DNA of 37,500 nucleotides from Chromera velia (lineage: Eukaryota > Sar > Chromeraceae). The stretch is taken from assembly GCA_018398765.1 (NCBI GenBank), contig JAHBMJ010000236.1, positions 1 to 37,500 on the forward strand, read 5' to 3'. Under the pieces are notes generated by a model. It had not been told where the DNA came from, made no database searches, and worked only from the letters and a program-made list of their open reading frames with translations. Shown in pieces: positions 31,629-37,500 of this stretch. A program made the translations under genes and the position numbers. The number at the start of each line of letters is the position of its first letter. The first letter of the stretch is position 1.

Positions 31629-32579
31629 ATGTCTGTTCCCTTTTATTACTCTGGCGTTCCTCTTTTCAGTCTGTACTGTGAAGATGGAACACATAAAGAA
31701 TGGCAGGTCTTTCGCGAGGTTCTCGAATCAGTCCTTGCGGTGCATTTGAAGGCTGCGGGAACTAACGTTGACAACCGTAACTCTCGTCTCCGTTCGATCA
31801 TTCTTGTTGCCGGTCAGGGAAAGGATGGGTGTCCCAATACCCACTATATACAGATCGCAAGGACAGCTTTGGACACTGCCACGGCTGCCCACACTCAGAA
31901 TACCGATCCTGTCCGCGAGAAAGACGTCATTGACGTCATCGAAAAGAAGGTTCTTGAGGACGCTCTGCGTCTCCATCTAGATCTTCTCGCTGTGGTTCAT
32001 GCCATTGAACAGCGGGAGGACGAATCGACTAAAGATTTCTGCGAGCGTTTCTATAAGCTCATCGGCAGTTATGATGTTGTTGGCAAAGCCGCCGGAAAGA
32101 CCTTAGGAGATGATGACAAGTTTATCCAGATCGTGTGCGCCTTGCAGGACGGTCTGCGTCAAGCCTTTGCCCGGTTTCTCAACGGATCGGAGAACTGGTC
32201 TGATGTGGACGCCGCCCTTGACAAGGTGATCTCGGAGGAGGCGATTTCAAAGCCTCGATCCTCTTGTCAGACGGTAAGGGACCATCTTGCAGCATCAGCT
32301 TTTGGAGTTCAGAAGAAGTCCCGCCCGCACCAGTTCCCTGCTACAACATCTTCCTCCACGGGAAAGGAATACCCCGCTCTGGTCTGCGGAGCGTGTGGCT
32401 TTCCTGCAGAAATGGGAACGCACATCTGCCCTGCACATGATAAGCAGTGCAATAAGTGTAGCAGCATTGAGCACTCTGTACGGATGTGTCGTTCTCAGAT
32501 GGGACGCGACCAGAAAGGCGAGTGCGGGTCTCACTCGGCAACCGGCAAATCCGCTACAACTTCTGAAGACGCCATGTAG
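31629..32579 (+). CDS. gag, unit 2: intact 316-aa Gag-like protein with CCHC zinc knuckle
   Basis: This is the only copy open from ATG (31629) to stop (TAG, 32577). The N-terminal and middle parts are helical and capsid-like (DESTKDFCERFYKLIG, DDKFIQIVCALQDGLRQAF), as in Ty3/gypsy or related Gag. The C terminus has CGACGFPAEMGTHICPA, then CNKCSSIEHSVRMCRS, a canonical CX2CX4HX4C nucleocapsid knuckle. In units 1 and 4 the frame reads TGG where this copy has its final TAG, adding three residues. Gag would form the particle and package RNA; replication would need pol from another element. Confidence 0.85.
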   Translation: MSVPFYYSGVPLFSLYCEDGTHKEWQVFREVLESVLAVHLKAAGTNVDNRNSRLRSIILVAGQGKDGCPNTHYIQIARTALDTATAAHTQNTDPVREKDVIDVIEKKVLEDALRLHLDLLAVVHAIEQREDESTKDFCERFYKLIGSYDVVGKAAGKTLGDDDKFIQIVCALQDGLRQAFARFLNGSENWSDVDAALDKVISEEAISKPRSSCQTVRDHLAASAFGVQKKSRPHQFPATTSSSTGKEYPALVCGACGFPAEMGTHICPAHDKQCNKCSSIEHSVRMCRSQMGRDQKGECGSHSATGKSATTSEDAM

Positions 32580-33248
32580 CTCACATAAGAGAGCAGTGCA
32601 CATTGAGATAGAGACCGAAGGCTGAAGTTATACCTTCTGTTCAAATTTCGGTATGACAGTCTGCCTGTCCACAGAGTTAGGCAGGAGACAGAAAGAAGAT
32701 CGATTGAGATTGAATGTCGAGTTCGACAATAAGAAAGTCTGACCACCCGGCAGAGTTTGGTGGCTGGTCGTCAGAAACTGTTTTCATCTTTTTGTGCGTT
32801 AGCGTCTGTGTGTGTGTTTTTTTTTTTTTTCTGATATTTTGAATGCGTCGTTATCTTCCTCTCTCTTCCTTCGTCTTTGCACACAAGTTCAGCCAGCTTG
32901 TTGTGCTTGTTTTTGTGAAGGTGATGTGATGTTGACTGAGATCGGGGGGGCATGAGGCCTGTATTTCTCTCTGATTGATTTCAACGTCTTCATGAAGCAG
33001 TTAGAGATGAGTGGCGCCAGAAAGTTTCTTTTATCAGCGTCAGCTTTTCTTCTATCTATAAGTTAATGACTTCGTGAGCGGGTGTGTAACTGCTGAAATG
33101 ACGTTCCCATTACTTAGTGTCTGGACTTGCTGTCTTGGGTCGCCTTTTAAGGACGGCCAATGAGAATGTCGTTTCTGTCGATTCATTTTTCTTATGTTTG
33201 GACGGTTTGCAATCAAGCTTGCAGTGAAATGCTTGATTGAGGGGGGAA

Positions 33249-33590
33249 TGTTAGCGCAACACGGCATGTACACGGCATGTCTTTGGAGCCACGGTCAGAG
33301 CTAGCCGATTTTGATTGATCGATCGAGATTTCGATTGACGTGTACGTTTGCAACACTGCAGTACAGAAACCGAACTGACCGTTTGTCTAAGGAAAGTACC
33401 AAAGCAACAGAACTTTTGAATATATTGAGAAAGGATCAGATTTTGTGAGCTCTAGACTTTAGGAACAGTCAGAGTTGATCCTAGAAGTAGTAAAAAAGAT
33501 AGTAGGACAGATTGTATTCATATCAGTGTGTTAGACTCCTGTGTCAGTATATCTGATTTTCTTCTCTTTCCTTCATCTCGGTCAGAAGCT
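33249..33590 (+). repeat. LTR-like segment, unit 3
   Basis: Close to the unit 2 copy, with the same GATCAGATTTTG form. Contains the paired ACACGGCATGT and GATTGATCGATCGAGATT words. Confidence 0.65.
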
Positions 33591-33598
33591 TCTCCACC

Positions 33599-34549
33599 AT
33601 GTCTGCTCCCTCTTATTACTCTGGCGTTCCTCTTTTCAGTCTGTACTGTGAAGATGGAACACATAAAGAATGGCAGGTCTTTCGCGAGGTTCTCGAATCA
33701 GTCCTTGCGGTGCATTTGAAGGCTGCGGGAACTAACGTTGACAACCGTAACTCTCGTCTCCGTTCGATCATTCTTGTTGCCGGTCAGGGAAAGGATGGGT
33801 GTCCCAATACCCACTATATACAGATCGCAAGGACAGTTTTGGACACTGCCACGGCTGCCCACACTCAGAACACCGATCTTGTCCGCGAGAAAGACGTCAT
33901 TGACGTCATCAAAAAGAAGGTTCTTGAGGACGCTCTGCGTCTCCATTTAGATCTTCTCGCTGTGGTTCATGCCATTGAACAGCGGGAGGACGAATCGACT
34001 AAAGATTTCTGTGAGCGTTTCTACAAGCTCATCGGTAGTTATGATATTGTTGGCAAAGCCGCCGGAAAGACCTTAGGAGATGATGACAAGTTTATCTAGA
34101 TTGTGTGCGCCTTGCAGGACGGTCTGCGTCAAGCCTTTACCCGGTTTCTCAACGGATCGAAGAACTGGTCCGATGTGGACGCCGCCCTTGACAAGGTGAT
34201 CTCGGAGGAGGTAATTTCAAAGCCTCGATCCTCTTGTCAGACGGCAAGGGACCATCTTGCAGCATCGGCTTTTGGAGTTCAGAAGAAGTCCCGCCCGTAC
34301 CAGTTCCCTGCTACAACATCTTCCTCCATGGGAGAGGGATACCCCGCTCTGGTCTGCGGAGTGTATGGCTTTCCTGCAGAAATGGGAATGCACATCTGCC
34401 CTGCACATGATAAGCAGTGCAATAAGTGCAGCAGCATTGGGCACTCTGTACGGATGTGTCGTTCTTAGATGGGACGTGACCAGAAAGGCGAGTGCGGGTC
34501 TCACTCGGCAACCGGCAAATCCGCTACAACTTCTGAAGACGCCATGTAG
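33599..34549 (+). pseudogene. gag, unit 3 (two in-frame TAG stops)
   Basis: Colinear with the unit 2 gag. Stops at 34097 and 34466 both replace CAG codons present in other copies (C-to-T). A Cys-to-Tyr change alters the CGACG segment (reads CGVYG). The second knuckle CNKCSSIGHSVRMC is intact in sequence but lies after the first stop. Confidence 0.8.
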
Positions 34550-35216
34550 CTCACGTAAGAGAGCAGTGCGCATTGAGATAGAGACCGAAGGCTGAGGTTA
34601 TACCTTCTGTTCAAATTTCGGTGTGACAGTCTGCCTGTCCGCAGAGTTAGGCAGGAGACAGAAAGAAGATCGATTGAGATTGAATGTTGAGTTCGACAAT
34701 AAGAAAGTCTGACCACCCGGCAGAGTTTGGTGGCTAGTCTTGAAAAACTGTTTTCATCTTCTTGTGCGTTAGCGTCTGTGTGTGTGTGTTTTTTTTTTCT
34801 GATATTTTGAATGCGTCGTTATCTTCCTCTCTCTTCCTTCATCTTTGCACACAAGTTCAGCCAGCTTGTTGTGCTTGTTTTTGTGAAGGTGATGTGATGT
34901 TGACTGAGATCGGGGGGGCATGAGGCCTGTATTTCTCTCTGATTGATTTCAACGTCTTTATGAAGCAGTTAGAGATGAGTGGCGCCAGAAAGTTTCTTTT
35001 ATCAGCGTCAGCTTTTCTTCTATCTATAAGTTAATGACTTCGTGAGCGGGTGTGTAACTGCTGAAATGACGTTCCTATTACTTAGTGTCTGGACTTGCTG
35101 TCTTGGGTCGCCTTTTAAGGACGGCCAATGAGAATGTCGTTTCTGTCGATTCATTTTTCTTGTGTTTGGACGGTTTGCAATCAAGCTTACAGTGAAACGC
35201 TTGATTGAGGGGGGAA

Positions 35217-35555
35217 TGTTAGCGCAACACGGCATGTACACGGCATGTCTTTGGGGCCACGGTCAGAGCTAGCCGATTTTGATTGATCGATCGAGATTTC
35301 GATTGACGTGTACGTTTGCAACACTGCAGTACAGAAACCGAACTGACCGTTTGTCTAGGCAAAGTACCAAAGCAACAGAACTTCTGAATATATTGAGAAG
35401 GGATCTGTGAGCTTTAGACTTCAGGAACAGTCAGAGTTGATCCTAGAAGTAGTAAAAAAGATAGTAGGACAGATTGTATTCATATCAGTGTGTCAGACTC
35501 CTGTGTCATTATATCTGATTTTCTTCTCTTTCCTTCATCTCGGTCAGAAGCTTCT
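35217..35555 (+). repeat. LTR-like segment, unit 4
   Basis: Starts TGTTAG after the unit 3 polypurine tract and has the GGATCTGTGAGCTT form shared with unit 1. Confidence 0.65.
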
Positions 35556-35560
35556 CTGCT

Positions 35561-36526
35561 ATGTCTGCTCCCTCTCATTACTCTGGCGTTCCTCTTTTCA
35601 GTCTGTACTGTGAAGATGGAACACATGAAGAATGGCAAGTCTTTCGCGAGGTTCTCGAATCAGTCCTTGCGGTGCATTTGAAGGCTGCGGGAACTAACGT
35701 TGACAACCGTAACTCTCGTCTCCGTTCGATCATTCTTGTTGCCGGTCAGAGAAAGAATGGACGTCCCAATACCCACTACATGTAGATCGTGAGGACAGCT
35801 TTGGACACTGCCACGGCTGCCCGCACAGTGACTCAGAACACCGATCCCGTCTGCGAGAAAGATGTCATTGACGCCATCGAAAAGAAGGTTCTTGAGGACG
35901 CTCTACATCTCCGTCTGGATCTTCTCGCTGCGGTTCATGCCATTGAACAGCGGGAGGACGAATCGACTAAGGATTTCTGCGAGTGTTTCTACAAGCTCAT
36001 CGGTAGTTATGATATCGTTAGCAAAGCCGCCGGAAAGACCATAGGAGATGATGACAAGTTTATTCAGATCGTGCGCGCCTTGCAGGACGGTCTGCGTCAA
36101 GCCTTTGCCTGGTTTCTCAACGGATCGGAGAACTGGTCCGATGTGGATGCCGCCCTTGACAAGGTGATCTCGGAGGAGGCGATTTCAAAGCCTCGATCCT
36201 CTTGTCAGACGGCAAGGGGCCATCTTGCAGCGTCGGCTTTTGGAGTTCAGAAGAAATCCCGCCCGCACCAGTTCCCTGCTACAACATCTTCCTCCACGGG
36301 AAAGGGATACTCCGCTCTGGTCTGCGGAGCGTATGGCTTTCCCGCAGAAATGGGAACACACATCTGCCCTGCACGTGACAAGCAGTGCAACAAGTGCAGC
36401 AGCATTGGGCACTCTGCACGGATGTGTCGTTCTCAGATGGGACACGACCAGAGGGGCGAGCGCAGGTCTCACTCGGCAACCAGCAAATCCACTACAACTT
36501 CTGAAGACGCCATGTGGCTCGCGTAA
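35561..36526 (+). pseudogene. gag, unit 4 (one in-frame TAG)
   Basis: Open except for TAG at 35783, the same codon that is TAG in unit 1. Carries a 6-base in-frame insertion (two residues, near 35826) absent from the other copies. Ends MWLA-stop at 36526 like unit 1. The zinc knuckle reads CNKCSSIGHSARMC. Confidence 0.8.
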
Positions 36527-37093
36527 GAGAGCAGTGCGCATTGAGATAGAGACCGAAGGCTGAGGTTATACTTTCCGTTCAGATTTTGGTGTGACAGTCT
36601 GCCTGTCCGCAGAGTTAGGCAGGAGACAGAAAGAAGATCGATTGAGATTGAATGTTGAGTTCGACAATAAGAAAGTCTGACCACCCGGCAGAGTTTGGTG
36701 GCTGGTCGTCAGAAACTGTTTTCATCTTCTTGCGCGTTAGCGTCTGTGTGTGTGTTTTTTTTTTTTCTGATATTTTGAATGCGTCGTTATCTTCCTCTCT
36801 CTTCCTTCGTCTTTGCACACAAGTTCAGCCAGCTTGTTGTGCTTGTTTTTGTGAAGGTGATGTGATGTTGACTGAGATCGGGGGGGCATGAGGCCTGTGT
36901 TTCTCTCTGATTGATTTCAACGTCTTTATGAAGCAGTTAGAGATGAGTGGCGCCAGAAAGTTTCTTTTATCAGCGTCAGCTTTTCTTCTACCTGCAAGTT
37001 AATGACTTCGTGAGCGGGTGTGTAACTACTGAAATGACGCTCCCATTACTTAGTGTCTGGACTTGCTGTCTTGGGTCGCCTTTTAAGGACGGC
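36527..37093 (+). other. 3' non-coding part of unit 4, cut short
   Basis: Colinear with the 3' regions of units 1-3 (at 30623, 32580, 34550), including a (GT)n(T)n tract near 36746 whose length differs in each unit. It stops at 37093 before the polypurine tract and next LTR, at an N. Confidence 0.75.
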
Positions 37094-37094
37094 N
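37094..37094. other. Single N: assembly join
   Basis: An ambiguous base sits exactly where the unit 4 3' region (TTTTAAGGACGGC) is fused to the interior of gag (TGCGTCAAGCC). GGACGG occurs at the matching place on both sides, so a short-homology misjoin is likely. Confidence 0.8.
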
Positions 37095-37500
37095 TGCGTC
37101 AAGCCTTTGCCTGGTTTCTCAACGGATCGGAGAACTGGTCCGATGTGGATGCCGCCCTTGACAAGGTGATCTCGGAGGAGGCGATTTCAAAGCCTCGATC
37201 CTCTTGTCAGACGGCAAGGGGCCATCTTGCAGCGTCGGCTTTTGGAGTTCAGAAGAAATCCCGCCCGCACCAGTTCCCTGCTACAACATCTTCCTCCACG
37301 GGAAAGGGATACTCCGCTCTGGTCTGCGGAGCGTATGGCTTTCCCGCAGAAATGGGAACACACATCTGCCCTGCACGTGACAAGCAGTGCAACAAGTGCA
37401 GCAGCATTGGGCACTCTGCACGGATGTGTCGTTCTCAGATGGGACACGACCAGAGGGGCGAGCGCAGGTCTCACTCGGCAACCAGCAAATCCACTACAAC
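37095..37500 (+). pseudogene. Partial gag copy, duplicate of unit 4
   Basis: The 406 bases after the N match 36093-36498 at every position I compared, including changes found only in unit 4 (TGCCTGG, GTGGATGCC, GGATACTCCGC). It is the C-terminal half of gag without a start. It is most likely the same locus repeated by assembly rather than a fifth unit. Confidence 0.75.

Larger units (their letters stand above)
29299..37093 (+). mobile_element. Head-to-tail array of gag-only LTR retroelement units (~1.97 kb each)
   Basis: Four units start with TGTTAG at 29299, 31279, 33249 and 35217 (spacings 1980, 1970, 1968). Each has LTR-like sequence, a gag frame with a zinc knuckle, about 640 bases of 3' sequence and a polypurine tract TTGAGGGGGGAA directly before the next TGTTAG. 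No protease, RT or integrase is present. The layout is LTR-gag-LTR-gag with each LTR shared by neighbours, as expected from recombination between LTRs. It resembles the gag-only TR-GAG class described in plants. The first unit is flanked on the left by unrelated sequence, so 29299 is the array's 5' end. Confidence 0.85.

Noticed and set aside
10974-35785. TAG read as glutamine in this genome
   Set aside because: Repeated in-frame TAG in the retroelements is tempting, but my model of gene A codes many glutamines without needing a single TAG, and the stops are unevenly shared among gag copies as expected for decay.
36652-36891. 79-codon open frame in the unit 3' region
   Set aside because: It spans a (GT)n(T)n tract whose length differs in each unit, so the frame is not kept among copies.

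Overview
The window is nuclear DNA from an intron-rich, repeat-rich unicellular eukaryote. The evidence is many short exons separated by introns of about 100-500 bases that are full of microsatellites, degenerate Ty3/gypsy-type retrotransposons, a hAT-like MITE and an LTR/gag tandem array. The overall look would fit a photosynthetic alveolate such as a chromerid alga, but nothing here proves that and the assignment is inference.

Layout. (1) 1-5506, minus strand: the 5' and middle part of a multi-exon gene (gene C) for a low-complexity, charged protein. I could chain ten exons in phase. It runs off the left edge and has a tandemly duplicated exon at the edge. (2) 5507-7136: intergenic, AT-rich, with a tRNA-derived SINE-like head and a degenerate 30-base tandem repeat. 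(3) 7137-14448, plus strand: a decayed Ty3/gypsy element (gag, CCHC knuckle, protease, reverse transcriptase, RNase H, integrase). Its gag is split by a 587-bp hAT-like MITE with a visible 8-bp target duplication. (4) 14449-15379: AT-rich junk with hairpins. (5) 15380-25006, minus strand: a 23-exon gene (gene A) that I could assemble with every splice phase consistent (2466 nt, 821 aa). It has a beta-rich, Ig-like N-terminal half and a long coiled-coil C-terminal half. Twenty of its 22 introns end in TGCAG. (6) 25007-25663: a divergent promoter/5'UTR region. (7) 25664-27133, plus strand: an intronless class-V PLP aminotransferase-fold enzyme with a signal peptide. (8) 27134-29298: gene-free, with a ~35-base minisatellite and GC-rich perfect palindromes. 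(9) 29299 to the end: head-to-tail ~1.97-kb units, each made of LTR-like sequence, a gag gene with a CCHC zinc knuckle and a polypurine tract, with no pol. One gag copy is open end to end; the other three carry stops. At an N (37094) the last unit is joined to a repeated copy of its own gag, which looks like an assembly misjoin.

How things relate. Genes A and C lie on the same strand with the gypsy element between them. Phases and an in-frame stop argue that they are two genes rather than one gene with a giant intron. The aminotransferase gene is divergent from gene A and differs from both neighbours in having no introns. The gag-only array looks like a non-autonomous element family expanded by recombination between shared LTRs; it would depend on pol functions supplied elsewhere.
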